Assembly (NCBI RefSeq): GCF_012396315.1
Contig: NZ_JAAXPF010000011.1
Coordinates: 1-52,091, forward strand
Source: Corynebacterium mucifaciens
Lineage (GTDB): Bacteria > Actinomycetota > Actinomycetes > Mycobacteriales > Mycobacteriaceae
DNA length: 52,091 nucleotides
Reading direction: 5' to 3'
A program made the position numbers and the translations under genes. A model generated the notes under the pieces. It worked only from the letters and a program-made list of their open reading frames with translations, was not told where the DNA came from and ran no database searches. This document shows, piece by piece, positions 18,527 through 27,527 of this stretch (position 1 is the first letter of the stretch; every line of letters begins with the position of its first letter).

Positions 18527-19888
18527 TTAGTAATGGAAGTTGCGGATGGTGGCGAAGCCGCGTCGTAAGGCAGCCGCGTCCTTGTGACCGCGCGGGTCCT
18601 CGAAGCCGGAGTTCATATCGAGGCCGAGGCAGCCGGTGCCCAGCGCCTCACCGAGGTTGTCGGGCGTGAGACCGCCCGCGAGCAGCGCGTCGGTGGTGGT
18701 GATGCGGGACCAGTCGAAGCGTTCCCCCGTCCCTCCGGCGCCGGAATCGAGCACAAGCCTATCGACGAGCTCCGCAATCCCCGCCACGTCTGGTGCTGAG
18801 GTCATGTCGACGGCGCGCCACACCTCGACGTCCACTTCGTCGCGGACGCGCTGGATGAGCTCGCGCTCAGCCACGAGGGAACCCTGGTAGGGGGCGTGCA
18901 CCTGCACGGCGGTGATGCCGGGCTGGACGAGGGCGTCGTAACCTTGCGTGCGGCGAGAGACGGCAACGTAGTCTAAGCCCGGCTCGGCGGCGATGATGCC
19001 TGCCGCTGTTTCACGTGAAACATCGCGTGGGGACGCGTCCTCGAAGACGAGCCCGCCGTACAACGCGCCCGCGGCCTTGGCGGCCTGTGCGGCTGATGCG
19101 GAACGGAGACCGCACACCTTGTTTGGCCCGTACACCAGCTCGCGGCAGGCGCGGTCGATATCCGGCTGCGAGGTCAGCTGCGAGCCCACCAAGAAGGCGT
19201 CGGCGTGCCCGCCAAGGCGCCGGACGGTGGCGGCGTCGCGGATGCCGGACTCGGCCACGACCACTGCCCCGTCCGGGGCGAGCTGCGCCAGGCGGGCGGA
19301 CCGGTCGAGGTCGATAGAGAGGTCGTGCAGGTTGCGGTGGTTGACGCCGAAGATCCTCGCGCCGAGTGCGGTGGCGCGCGCTGCCTCCTCCTCGTCGATC
19401 ACCTCGGTGAGCACGTCCATGTGGAGGGAGGCGGCCACAGCGGCGAGGTGCGCGTACTCGTCGTCGGAGAGCACCGAGAGCATGAGCAGGATTGCGTCCG
19501 CGCCGAAGTAGCGGGCGGCGTAGATCTGCACCTCGTCGATGATGAAGTCCTTGCACAGGACGGGCAGATGCGTTGTGGCCGCAACGGTGGCGAGGTGGTC
19601 GTAATCGCCCCCGAAGTAGTCGGGCTCGCACAGCACGGAGATGGCGGAGGCGTAGCGGGAGTAGACGCTCGCTATCTCCCCCGGCTTGTAGTCCTCGCGG
19701 ATGGTGCCCAGCGACGGGGACGCGGACTTGCATTCCATGATGTAGGAGGCGCCAGGGGTACTCAGGGCGTCGTAGAGGGACCGTTCAGATAAACGTAACG
19801 TGTCGTAATGAACATGGGAGATGCGCTGTCGAATATCGTCAAGGTGACGCTTTCGATTCGCGACGATCTCCGACAGAATCCTAGCCAC
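18527..19888 (-). CDS. trpCF: Bifunctional indole-3-glycerol phosphate synthase / phosphoribosylanthranilate isomerase
   Basis: The protein has 453 residues from GTG 19888, inside the last codons of trpD (8-bp overlap); the longer open frame is a trpD shadow. TrpC domain (about 1-255) includes the catalytic-lysine segment MECKSASPSLG and LCKDFIIDE; TrpF domain (about 260-453) includes KVCGLRSASAAQAA and the terminal DSGAGGTGERFDW and LDMNSGFED. The fusion is known in corynebacteria and enterobacteria. A perfect parS (19007-19022) is read through, encoding SRET, and a GCYTATCGACG motif at 18757 uses the rare Arg codon AGG. Confidence 0.95.
   Translation of the reverse strand: MARILSEIVANRKRHLDDIRQRISHVHYDTLRLSERSLYDALSTPGASYIMECKSASPSLGTIREDYKPGEIASVYSRYASAISVLCEPDYFGGDYDHLATVAATTHLPVLCKDFIIDEVQIYAARYFGADAILLMLSVLSDDEYAHLAAVAASLHMDVLTEVIDEEEAARATALGARIFGVNHRNLHDLSIDLDRSARLAQLAPDGAVVVAESGIRDAATVRRLGGHADAFLVGSQLTSQPDIDRACRELVYGPNKVCGLRSASAAQAAKAAGALYGGLVFEDASPRDVSRETAAGIIAAEPGLDYVAVSRRTQGYDALVQPGITAVQVHAPYQGSLVAERELIQRVRDEVDVEVWRAVDMTSAPDVAGIAELVDRLVLDSGAGGTGERFDWSRITTTDALLAGGLTPDNLGEALGTGCLGLDMNSGFEDPRGHKDAAALRRGFATIRNFHY
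19007..19022. promoter_or_regulatory. parS site 4 (perfect)
   Basis: TGTTTCACGTGAAACA matches the 16-base parS consensus exactly. It lies within trpCF, near the junction of the two enzyme domains. Confidence 0.92.
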
Positions 19889-20900
19889 TGTAGTCCGCCT
19901 CCTCGTGGGTGTGGAGCCAGCGGGAGACGGTGCCGTCCGCCAGCAAAGCCTTCGCGTGCTCGGTTCCCGCGGCGATCGAGTCCGCCATGCCGTAGAGGTA
20001 GAACATCGCGCCGGCGTTGACGGCGATGGCATCGCGGTGGGCAGCTGGGCCCTCCCCCGCGAACGTGGCGCGCATTGCCGCAGCATTGTGCGCGGCGTCG
20101 CCGCCCCGGAGGTCCTCGAGCGTGTAGGTATCTGCGCCGAGTTCTGCTGGCGAGACGGTGTAGTGTGAAATCTCGCCGTCTCGAAGCTCCCACATCAGCG
20201 TGTCGCCGTGCACCGCGATTTCGTCTGTTCCTGCGCCGTGCACGACGAGGGCACGGTTTCGGCCGAGGGTTTTCAGGGTCTCCGCAATAATTGGTCCCAA
20301 CCCAGGATTTGCAATACCCATTATTTGGAATTCAGGCCTTGCGGGACTCAACAATGGACCCATCGTATTAAATAGCGTGGTCACACCCAGGGCTTTTCGC
20401 ACGGGCTGCACAAACGCGATGGCGGGATTGTAGGCCGGGGCGAACAGGAACGTGAAGTTGGCAGACTCGAATTGGCGCACGGCGCGGTCCGGGTCCAAGT
20501 CTAGCGGGATGTTCAGCGCCTCCAGCACGTCCGCGGAGCCGGACTTCGAGGACACGGAGCGGTTGCCGTGCTTGATCATTTTCACCCCGCCGGCGGCGGC
20601 GACCAAGGAGGCCGCGGTGGTGATGTTGATGGTGTTCGCCCCGTCGCCGCCGGTGCCCGCGGTGTCCATGATCCCCTCCCCCGTCACCGGGAACGGGCGG
20701 CCGGCGGCGAGGAACGCCTGGGCCGCGCCAGCGATGTCCGCGAACGTCTCTCCCCGGGTGCGGATAGTGGCCAGCAGGGCCGCGATGTGCACGTCGTCGT
20801 AATCGCCGACGGTCAGCGGGGTAAACGCCTCCGTCGCCTCCTCCAAGGTGGGCGCAGGGCTATCGATAAAGCGGCGGAAGATGTCGAGGTGGTCAGCCAT
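19881..20900 (-). CDS. trpD: Anthranilate phosphoribosyltransferase
   Basis: The 339-residue protein has the PRPP-binding glycine-rich motif GTGGDG (82-87) and KHGNRSVSSKSGSADVLE, both family hallmarks. It joins anthranilate to PRPP. It overlaps trpG by 8 bp and trpCF by 8 bp, so ribosomes probably pass directly from one gene to the next. It is a separate protein, not fused to TrpG as in enterobacteria. Confidence 0.95.
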   Translation of the reverse strand: MADHLDIFRRFIDSPAPTLEEATEAFTPLTVGDYDDVHIAALLATIRTRGETFADIAGAAQAFLAAGRPFPVTGEGIMDTAGTGGDGANTINITTAASLVAAAGGVKMIKHGNRSVSSKSGSADVLEALNIPLDLDPDRAVRQFESANFTFLFAPAYNPAIAFVQPVRKALGVTTLFNTMGPLLSPARPEFQIMGIANPGLGPIIAETLKTLGRNRALVVHGAGTDEIAVHGDTLMWELRDGEISHYTVSPAELGADTYTLEDLRGGDAAHNAAAMRATFAGEGPAAHRDAIAVNAGAMFYLYGMADSIAAGTEHAKALLADGTVSRWLHTHEEADYSG

Positions 20901-21504
20901 TGTTGCGTCCTTTCTCTAGCAGACGGTTCACGCAGCGCTCGAGGAGCTGGGGTCCTGATGGGGTGAGGATGGATTCGGGGTGGAATTGGAAGCCGACGGA
21001 CATGCCGTCGGGGGTTTCGGCGGCCATGATGACGTCGCCGATCTGCGTCGGCGTCCACGCCAGGGGCACGATGCCCTCCGGCGCGTCCGTGGCGCCGAGC
21101 GAGTGGTAGCGGGCCACCGGCACGTCTAGGCCCGGCTTGCCGGGGGCGCCGCCGACCGTCAGGCCGTCGAAAAGCGGGTGCGGCTGGGTGAGGCGCATGG
21201 GCACCGAGGTGCCGTGCTCGGGGCCGCAGGGTTGGACGCGGCCGCCGAAGTGCTCGATGAGCGCCTGGTAGCCCAGGCAGATGCCGAGGATCGGGGTGCG
21301 GCCCTGGGTCCGCTCGATGACCTCCATCATGCAGCCGGCGTCGGCCGGATACCCGGGTCCGGGTGAGAGCACGATGAGCTCGGGGTCGGCGGCGAGCACC
21401 GTGTCGGCGGATACGGTGTTGCGGTAGACCACGGTGTCGTAACCCGCGAGCGCGTCCACGAGGTTGTAGACGAAGGAATCTTGGTTATCCAGTAAGACAA
21501 TCAT
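20893..21504 (-). CDS. trpG: Anthranilate synthase glutamine amidotransferase subunit
   Basis: The 203-residue class-I glutamine amidotransferase has the nucleophile Cys76 in GICLGYQ and the His175/Glu177 pair in FHPES. It supplies ammonia to TrpE. The start at 21504 (MIVLLDNQDSF) overlaps the trpE stop by 4 bp (ATGA); the longer upstream open frame is a trpE shadow. Confidence 0.95.
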   Translation of the reverse strand: MIVLLDNQDSFVYNLVDALAGYDTVVYRNTVSADTVLAADPELIVLSPGPGYPADAGCMMEVIERTQGRTPILGICLGYQALIEHFGGRVQPCGPEHGTSVPMRLTQPHPLFDGLTVGGAPGKPGLDVPVARYHSLGATDAPEGIVPLAWTPTQIGDVIMAAETPDGMSVGFQFHPESILTPSGPQLLERCVNRLLEKGRNNG

Positions 21505-23003
21505 TTCTGCACCTCCAGGTCGCGGCCGCCGGCGAGGGCCTGCAGCACGGCGTAGGCCTTGTGCAGGGTCTCGTCGGCCTCGGCTTGCGGGTTGGAATCG
21601 CGCACCACGCCGGCGCCGGCCTGCACGGTGGCAACGCCGTCCGCCACGAACGCCGAGCGGATCACGATGCACGTGTCAAAGTCGCCGTTGCCGTGCAGGT
21701 AGCCCACGGCGCCGCCGTATGAGCCGCGGCGTAGCCCCTCCGCTTCCCGCAGTAGTTGGGCAGCGCGCAGCTTCGGAGCCCCGGTGAGCGTGCCCATGTT
21801 CATGCACGCCCGGTACGCGTCCAGGGCGTCCAGGTCCGGCGCGAGCGTGGCTGTCACGCGGCTGACTAGGTGCATCACGCGGGAGTAGCGATCCACCTGC
21901 AGCAACTCTCGTACCCGGCGGGTACGCGGCTCGGCCACGCGGGCCATGTCGTTGCGGGCCAGGTCCACCAGCATGGTGTGCTCGGCCACCTCCTTGGCGT
22001 CCGTGCGCAGCTCTAGCTCCATGCGGGTGTCCAGCTCGTGGTTCACGCTGCCGTCCGGGTTCAGCCCGCGCGGGCGGGTGCCGGCGATCGGGTACAGCTC
22101 CACCTGCCGTGTGGCGTGGTCGAACTTCAGGTTGGATTCGGGCGAGGCGCCGAACAACTCAAAGTCCTCGCCGCGGAGATAGAACATGTACGGCGAGGGG
22201 TTGGACTCGCGCAGCCTGCGGTACGCGGTGAAGGCGTCGGTGCATTCGACGGTGAACGCGCGGGCTGGCACCACCTGGTAGATGTCCCCGTCCGCGATGT
22301 GGTGCTTGAGGTCCTCCACGCTCGCACGGAAGTCCGCGTCCGACACGGAGGCCTTAGCGACGAGCGGCTCCGCCCTCCCCGCCAACGGCGCGTAATCCGG
22401 CACGGGCTCGTCCATGCGCTGCGCCAGGGGCTCTAAGTCGATCCCCTCCCCCGCGGCGTCCACGCCGGCGAGGTACGCCGTGCCGTCCTCGTGGTTGACG
22501 CGCAGCAGCACCTCGGCCAGCACGAACTGGTAGTCCGGGTACGTGTTCGGGCCGTCCTCTACAGCCGGAAGAGTTTCGAACGTGCCCAGGTAGTCGAAGG
22601 CGAACCCGCCGGCGAGGAACGGGAAGTCCTCGTTGCCGTAACCCGCACGGGTGGTCAGCGCCCGCAGCACGTCGGCGCTGGAGGGGGCGGTGAGGCGCTC
22701 GCGCTCGTCGGCCGCCTGGGAAGCCGGAAATTCGTACGTGTGCTCTCCCACACGGAACTGCTCGAGCTCCAGGTCCGCGGCAATCACCTCGCCGGACGGG
22801 GTCAGCGGCTGGACGGTCACGCGGCTCCCGCGGCACGTCACGCGCAGGGACGCGCGCAGCACCGCCACGGACTGCAGCCCGGAGCGTGTGGTGATGTCGG
22901 CGGATTCAAGCAGCACCGAATCGGGCGCCTCAAGGCCGCCGACGTGCGCGAATAGGCTGGCCACGTCCTCGTGGTAGCGCACCTCGCGGTGGGTGTAATG
23001 CAT
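21501..23003 (-). CDS. trpE: Anthranilate synthase component I
   Basis: The 500-residue chorismate-binding enzyme carries the tryptophan feedback motif LLES at residues 31-34, so allosteric inhibition by Trp is expected. Later motifs include IAGTRPRG and LVDLARNDMARV of the catalytic domain. It converts chorismate to anthranilate with ammonia from TrpG. It is the first structural gene after an attenuator. Confidence 0.95.
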   Translation of the reverse strand: MHYTHREVRYHEDVASLFAHVGGLEAPDSVLLESADITTRSGLQSVAVLRASLRVTCRGSRVTVQPLTPSGEVIAADLELEQFRVGEHTYEFPASQAADERERLTAPSSADVLRALTTRAGYGNEDFPFLAGGFAFDYLGTFETLPAVEDGPNTYPDYQFVLAEVLLRVNHEDGTAYLAGVDAAGEGIDLEPLAQRMDEPVPDYAPLAGRAEPLVAKASVSDADFRASVEDLKHHIADGDIYQVVPARAFTVECTDAFTAYRRLRESNPSPYMFYLRGEDFELFGASPESNLKFDHATRQVELYPIAGTRPRGLNPDGSVNHELDTRMELELRTDAKEVAEHTMLVDLARNDMARVAEPRTRRVRELLQVDRYSRVMHLVSRVTATLAPDLDALDAYRACMNMGTLTGAPKLRAAQLLREAEGLRRGSYGGAVGYLHGNGDFDTCIVIRSAFVADGVATVQAGAGVVRDSNPQAEADETLHKAYAVLQALAGGRDLEVQK

Positions 23004-23040
23004 ATGGTCCTCGGTTCTTTCTCCATCGCACCGAGGGGTG

Positions 23041-23079
23041 AAAAAGGCCCGCGGCGCTTGGTGTGCAAGCTGGCGGGCC
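23041..23079 (-). terminator. trp attenuator terminator
   Basis: On the minus strand GGCCCGC and GCGGGCC form a stem (23046-23052 with 23073-23079), with an inner GCTTG/CAAGC stem, followed by five T residues. It lies between the leader peptide and trpE, as required for transcription attenuation. Confidence 0.88.
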
Positions 23080-23103
23080 GTGACTTCGCAGGTGGCGCGC
23101 CAG

Positions 23104-23145
23104 TTAGGCGAGCCACCACCAGTTCAGGGAAGTCGTACACGTCAC
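23104..23145 (-). CDS. trpL: trp operon leader peptide with three tandem Trp codons
   Basis: GTG at 23145 opens a 13-codon frame read as MTCTTSLNWWWLA, ending in TAA. Three consecutive TGG codons at 23113-23121 would stall ribosomes when charged tRNA-Trp is scarce and so suppress the downstream terminator. The same Trp-Trp-Trp arrangement is known in C. glutamicum and Streptomyces leaders. An in-frame TTG three codons upstream is an alternative start; there is no clear Shine-Dalgarno sequence. Confidence 0.87.
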   Translation of the reverse strand: MTCTTSLNWWWLA

Positions 23146-23153
23146 AGGTGACA

Positions 23154-23159
23154 ACTATA
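23154..23159 (-). promoter_or_regulatory. trp promoter -10 element, probable leaderless start
   Basis: TATAGT on the minus strand. A transcription start about seven bases downstream would fall 1-3 bases before the trpL GTG, so the mRNA would be leaderless. No good -35 hexamer is seen at 17-bp spacing. Confidence 0.6.
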
Positions 23160-23185
23160 GCGGAGCAGAAACACCGGGGCGGATT

Positions 23186-23395
23186 TTATTCAGCCAATTG
23201 GTACTGGCCGCGCGGGGCAGCGGCGACAATGCCGTCCACCTTCAGCCCCGTGATGGCGGCGTGGGTAGCAATCTCCGGGTTGATGTCCGGGGCGTCCACC
23301 AAACCACGGGACACGATCTGCGCGGCGATGTCCTTGTACGCCATGGGCTCCCCCGCCTCGCGCAGGATGGTCAGGATCGCTTCACGCCAACTCAC
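23186..23395 (-). CDS. Small HARE-HTH (winged-helix) protein
   Basis: The 69-residue protein matches the HARE-HTH pattern almost end to end: WREAILTILREAGEPMAYKDIAAQIVSRGL, then the P-E-I-A-T-H-A-A-I-T-G-L-K helix and the wing GIVAAAPRGQYQLA. Stand-alone copies are presumed DNA-binding. It ends about 27 bp before the trp -10 element, so its transcripts could run into the trp leader unless stopped. Direct regulation of trp is only a guess from position. Confidence 0.75.
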   Translation of the reverse strand: MSWREAILTILREAGEPMAYKDIAAQIVSRGLVDAPDINPEIATHAAITGLKVDGIVAAAPRGQYQLAE

Positions 23396-23401
23396 GGGAG
23401 C

Positions 23402-23833
23402 CTACTTCTGCTCGTCGGCGCGGCCGGCGGCTCGTCGCAAGGCATCGATGTTCACGGCGGGCTTGGGCTCCTCCGCCTGCTTCTCGCGGGCCTGCTCGAC
23501 AGCGGCGGCGGCGCGAGCGCCGAAGTTGCCGCCGAGGGAGGCCGCCACCACCGCGGCGACGAGTGCCGCGGCCGGGAGGAGCCACATCCACCCAGACGAG
23601 ATGAAGGCGAACGCCGCGCCGAACGCGAGGGCAACGCCCGCAAGCACCCAGAAGGGGCCGGCGACTTTGTGGGCCTGGTCCCAGATCCCGCGGTCCTTGC
23701 GCACGGCGGGGACGTGGAGGCCGAACCACTTGTTGCCCGGCAGCTTGCCGGTGGACGCCAGCGCGCCCGGGATGAGCAGCAGCAGGGTCAGCACGATGAA
23801 GACGATGCCGACGACGACGTTGAGGGTGCTCAT
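23402..23833 (-). CDS. SdpI family membrane protein
   Basis: The protein has 143 residues from ATG 23833 (MSTLNVVVG); in-frame ATGs at 23851 and 23863 would add 6 or 10 residues, and no ribosome-binding site decides. Three transmembrane helices and the SdpI-type loop (PGNKWFGLHVPAVRKDRGIWDQAHKVAG split by family-conserved N-x-W-x-G) are visible, with a charged C-terminal tail. The founding member is an immunity/signalling protein in Bacillus; corynebacterial function is unknown. Confidence 0.78.
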   Translation of the reverse strand: MSTLNVVVGIVFIVLTLLLLIPGALASTGKLPGNKWFGLHVPAVRKDRGIWDQAHKVAGPFWVLAGVALAFGAAFAFISSGWMWLLPAAALVAAVVAASLGGNFGARAAAAVEQAREKQAEEPKPAVNIDALRRAAGRADEQK

Positions 23834-23937
23834 ATTCTCAAACGGGCTCATGGCACCCAGCATACGGCCGGTGCGCAGGCGAAAGAAAAGCGCGGAAAAT
23901 TGCCGTTTGGCGCAAAGCCACTGGCTACTGTGGACAC

Positions 23938-25155
23938 ATGAAAAACAAGCTCTTGCGCTCGCTGCTCTTTTGGGTGGTTGTGGCGATCATCCTCGGGTAC
24001 ATATGCAGCCTGTTCTTCCCGGACTGGCTCGCGCGCGTCTTTGTCACCTTCAATGGTCTGTTCTCCAACTTCCTCGGCTTCTTCGTGCCGGTGCTCATCT
24101 TCGCGCTGATCGCCCCCGCGATCGCGGGCTTGGGCCGCGGCGCCGGGAAATGGCTCGGCATCACCGCGGGCGTGGCGTACGGCTCCACCATCATCTCCGG
24201 GCTGATCGCCTGGGGCACGGCCTCCGCGCTCTACCCCACCCTGCTGGCGGGCAAGAGCCTGGTCACCGACGTTGCCGACCCGGAGGCGGGCGGCCTCACG
24301 CCGTACTTCAGCGTTGAGATGCCGCCGCCGCTGGAGGTGATGTCTGCGCTCCTGCTGGCCTTCGTGGTGGGCCTGTCTATGACGGCCGTGAAGTCCGACA
24401 ACCTCTACAAGGTGCTTGAAGAGCTCAACGCGATGGTGCTCAAGGTGGTCACCACCTTTGTCATCCCGCTGTTGCCGATCTACATCTTCGGCACCTTCCT
24501 CAACCTCGGCATGAACGAGAACTTCGGCGACACCATGGCCGCGATGGGTGTCGTGCTGGTGCTCTCCATCGTGATGACCCTCGTGATTGTCCTCCTGCAG
24601 TACCTCCTGGCGGGCGCGGTCGCCGGCGTGAACCCCTTCACCGCGCTGAAGAACATGCTCCCCGCGTACTTCACCGCGCTGGGCACCTCGTCCTCCGCCG
24701 CCACCATCCCGGTCACCTACGAGTCCACGTTGAAGAACAAGGTGGAGGAGGAAGTCGCCGGCTTCGTCGTCCCGCTCTGCGCCACCATCCACCTGTCCGG
24801 ATCGATGATGAAGATCACGCTCTACGCGCTCTCCATCGTCTACATGGCCAGCTTGGACATCTCCGGCGGCCAGATCATCGGCTTCATCCTTCTGCTGGGC
24901 ATCATGATGATCGCGGCCCCGGGCGTCCCCGGCGGCGCCATCATGGCGGCCGTGGGCCTGCTGCAGTCCAACCTCGGCTTCGACGAGTCCATGGTCTCCC
25001 TCATGATCGCGTCCTACATCGTGGTCGACTCCTTCGGCACCGCCGCCAACGTCACCGGCGACGGCGCCATCGCGCTCATCGTGAATAAACTCGCCGGCGG
25101 CAAGGTTAAAGGGCAGCAGCTTAACGACGCCCCTTCGGTCGAATCCGCCCGGTAA
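23938..25155 (+). CDS. Dicarboxylate/amino acid:cation symporter (DAACS family)
   Basis: The 405-residue protein has about eight membrane helices and the two re-entrant loop signatures: the serine-rich LGTSSSAATIPVT and the later GVPGGAIMAAVGLL, with the sodium-site segment DSFGTAANVTGD. It probably takes up glutamate, serine/threonine or C4-dicarboxylates with sodium; the sequence does not decide which. It is divergent from the SdpI gene and followed by a strong terminator. Confidence 0.9.
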   Translation: MKNKLLRSLLFWVVVAIILGYICSLFFPDWLARVFVTFNGLFSNFLGFFVPVLIFALIAPAIAGLGRGAGKWLGITAGVAYGSTIISGLIAWGTASALYPTLLAGKSLVTDVADPEAGGLTPYFSVEMPPPLEVMSALLLAFVVGLSMTAVKSDNLYKVLEELNAMVLKVVTTFVIPLLPIYIFGTFLNLGMNENFGDTMAAMGVVLVLSIVMTLVIVLLQYLLAGAVAGVNPFTALKNMLPAYFTALGTSSSAATIPVTYESTLKNKVEEEVAGFVVPLCATIHLSGSMMKITLYALSIVYMASLDISGGQIIGFILLLGIMMIAAPGVPGGAIMAAVGLLQSNLGFDESMVSLMIASYIVVDSFGTAANVTGDGAIALIVNKLAGGKVKGQQLNDAPSVESAR

Positions 25156-25172
25156 CCCCCGACGAAACGCCG

Positions 25173-25197
25173 AACCGCCCTCCGGGGCGGTTTTTCT
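25173..25197 (+). terminator. Rho-independent terminator after the symporter
   Basis: AACCGCCC and GGGCGGTT form an 8-bp stem with a 4-base loop, and the 3' arm runs into a T tract (TTTTTCTTT). Confidence 0.92.
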
Positions 25198-25203
25198 TTG
25201 CCG

Positions 25204-25219
25204 TGTTTCACGTGAAACA
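25204..25219. promoter_or_regulatory. parS site 5 (perfect)
   Basis: TGTTTCACGTGAAACA, an exact consensus site between the symporter terminator and the next gene. It ends 18 bp before the start codon of the 235-residue gene. Confidence 0.92.
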
Positions 25220-25237
25220 TCGGCTACCCTCGACCGC

Positions 25238-25945
25238 ATGTCATTCGAGATCGTTACCACCCACTTCGTGGCACACGAGCACGACCTCGACGAGGCGTAC
25301 GCCCTGTACCGCCAGCGCATTGAAACCAGCGGCGCGGTCATCGCCGCGGTGTCCCCGCACCCCCACCCCATCGAGGACGAGTTCTTCCTCTGGGACCTGC
25401 GCTGCCAGGCGGCGTACGACAACCTGCCCGCACCCGAGACGATGCAACTCTACGAGCTCAACGCGCTCGTGGACTTCGCCACCACCAACCGCGACACCGC
25501 CATCGAGCAGTTCTTCTTCGAGGACCACACCGAACGCACCCGCTTCCCCGCCACCCTCGGGGGCCTGACCAACCTCACCCTCCGCGACGAACCGCGCGGC
25601 GCTCTCTCGCTGACCACCATCGTCTACCTTGGCGCCTCCCCGAACGTGCTCCTAGCGCAGCAGCTTTTCGACGCCACGGTCGCCGACCTCAACGCCGTTG
25701 CCTACCAGCCGTACGTCGCGCCGCTGGAAGGGACCGAACACGCGTCGGTGGTCGGCCCGCTGTGGCTGCGGGACGCCACGTTGAACATCATCGGCAAGGG
25801 CGACGGCATCTTCTCCCCCGGCAAGGAAGCGTGGGCGGGGTGGCTGTTGACGTCGGACGGGCCGGAGGACGTCGAGAGGCAGCTGCGCGAGCGCATCGAG
25901 CCGAACGCGGTGGTGATTTCCCGGGCAGTGTCGGAGCCGTTCTAG
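25238..25945 (+). CDS. Conserved hypothetical protein, 235 residues
   Basis: I do not recognise the family. The protein is soluble and acidic, with no signal peptide or membrane segment, and has aromatic-rich patches (EDEFFLWDLRCQAAYD, FFFEDHTERTRFPATL). It reads well in one frame with typical high-GC codon use. The start ATG follows a parS site with little space for a promoter, so it may be expressed from within that site. Its stop lies 8 bp before the DUF5129 gene, suggesting coupling. Confidence 0.8.
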   Translation: MSFEIVTTHFVAHEHDLDEAYALYRQRIETSGAVIAAVSPHPHPIEDEFFLWDLRCQAAYDNLPAPETMQLYELNALVDFATTNRDTAIEQFFFEDHTERTRFPATLGGLTNLTLRDEPRGALSLTTIVYLGASPNVLLAQQLFDATVADLNAVAYQPYVAPLEGTEHASVVGPLWLRDATLNIIGKGDGIFSPGKEAWAGWLLTSDGPEDVERQLRERIEPNAVVISRAVSEPF

Positions 25946-25953
25946 GACTAGCT

Positions 25954-27368
25954 GTGGTGGGCATTTCCGCCCTTGTTGGCCTTGGCGGCGCGGCCGTCGG
26001 CTACAACACCGTCGACGTGCCGGAGCTGGACCAGGTGACCGTGCAAACCGCCGGTGCGCCGAGCGCGACCATCGACGACCCGCAGGGCGTCCTCTCCCCC
26101 GAGGACCGCGAGCGCCTCCTGCGCGACACCGCGAACATCGACGCGCCCGACGTGGTCACCGACTTCCACTACATGGTGTTCCAGACTAACCACGAGAACA
26201 TCCTGGACGACGTGGAGGAGCTGCAGCGCTCGCAGCACCCGGAGCTGATCGACCAGTCCAAGGGCGAGAACGGCCGCCCCGCCGACGGCGTGCTTATCGT
26301 GGGCGTTGGCCTGGACCCGCGCCAGGCGTTCATCTACGGCGGCGACGACGTGACCGAGACCCTCATGCTCGACGACGACTCCTACCGCGAGTCGCTTCTC
26401 GACGCCATGAAGCCCGGCGTGAAAGACGGCAACATCCCCTCCGGGCTGTTCCGCACCGCGAACCTGGCGATGAGCGCTGACACGCTGGCGCAGCGCCGGG
26501 TCAGTGGCGCGGAGGACGACCGGACGGGCGCGACGATAGGGCTCGGCGCGGCCGGCGCAGGCGCTTCGGGGGCCATCGGGGCGTTTGCGGTTGCGGCGCG
26601 GAGCAGGCGTCGGAAGGCAATAGCAAAGGCGCGCGAGGACTACGACCTTGTCACCAGCGAATACACGCGCCTCACCGGGCGCTTGGACGAGGTGGACGTG
26701 CGGGCGAACTCGCTGTCCTCGGCGTTTGCGGACGAGACGCTGCGGCGCCAGTGGGCGCAGGTGCGCGACCGGTTCTTGGGGTTCAACGAGCTGGTGCACG
26801 GCGCAGGCGGTCTGAGCGCCATCAACATGGATGACGAAAAGGAGGTCTACGAGCACCGCAAGCAGCTGGCGGATGCCGCGGAATCCGTAAACCACGTCTC
26901 CAACGCCGAGGACAACATCGACCGCCTCTTCGCCGTCGAGCACGGCGACCCGCAACCCGCCGCGGGGACCTGAGTACCATCCGCGAGGACGTGCTGCGCG
27001 CCCGCTCGGACGTGAAGGACGAGGGCCTGCGGCGGGAGCTGGATCTGCTGATGCAGCGCATCGAGGCCCTCGACGCCGACCCCTCCTCCCCCACCTTCCT
27101 GGACGATTTCGTGCGCGTACTCGGCGACTACCGCGTGATCCTGGACCAGGTGAAGCAGAAACAGTTCAGCGACGTGAAGGAGCGCGAAAAGCTCGAGGCG
27201 CCGGCGGTGTACGAGTCCGGGTTCTGGTACGGCGGGTACGTGCCGTACGTGCACATGCACAGCTGGCACGAATCCAACGTGGAGGCGGAGCGGGCCGCGC
27301 AGGCGTCCAGCTCCAGCAACGTGTCCTCCTCCGGTTTCAGCGCCGGCGGCGGCAGCTCCAGATTCTAA
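25954..27368 (+). pseudogene. DUF5129 family protein with a -1 frameshift
   Basis: Two frames together make one DUF5129-type protein: 25954-26973 (GTG start after AGGA; signal-peptide-like VVGISALVGLGGAAVGYN; TPM-like domain with DGVLIVGVGLDPRQAFIYGGDD; membrane segment near 195-215) and 26991-27368 (coiled-coil-like STIREDVLRARSDVKDEG; aromatic YGGYVPYVHMHSW; Gly/Ser-rich end). One additional G in the GGGG run at 26964-26967 would fuse ...QPAAG and DLSTIRED in one frame. Either the gene is broken or this is a sequencing error; both halves keep coding character. Function of DUF5129 is unknown; envelope location is likely. Confidence 0.75.
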
Positions 27369-27372
27369 AGCG

Positions 27373-27459
27373 GAACCCTTTCGCCTACTCGCACTCTAAA
27401 TGGGGGGGTGGGTGAGTGCTCTACCGGTCTCGGGGGGTGGACCGTGGGCGAAAGGGTTC
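27373..27459. other. Predicted three-way-junction structure / long inverted repeat
   Basis: Outer arms GAACCCTTTCGCC (27373-27385) and GGCGAAAGGGTTC (27447-27459) are perfectly complementary. Between them lie two further hairpins, GCACTC/GAGTGC and CGGTC/GACCG, each with a G-rich loop. No T tract follows, so it is not a standard terminator. It marks the left edge of the accessory region; the 309-bp gap 27369-27677 otherwise holds parS site 6. Confidence 0.55.
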
Positions 27460-27527
27460 GCAACGATGAATATAGACCATTGTTGCGTGTGTGTCTAGAC
27501 GGTCGGCGGGTTTGTCGGGCTCGGCGA

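Noticed and set aside
27373..27459. tRNA or attachment-site tRNA reading of the folded region
   Set aside because: The fold has three stems but no anticodon arm of proper size and no T-loop consensus in either strand.
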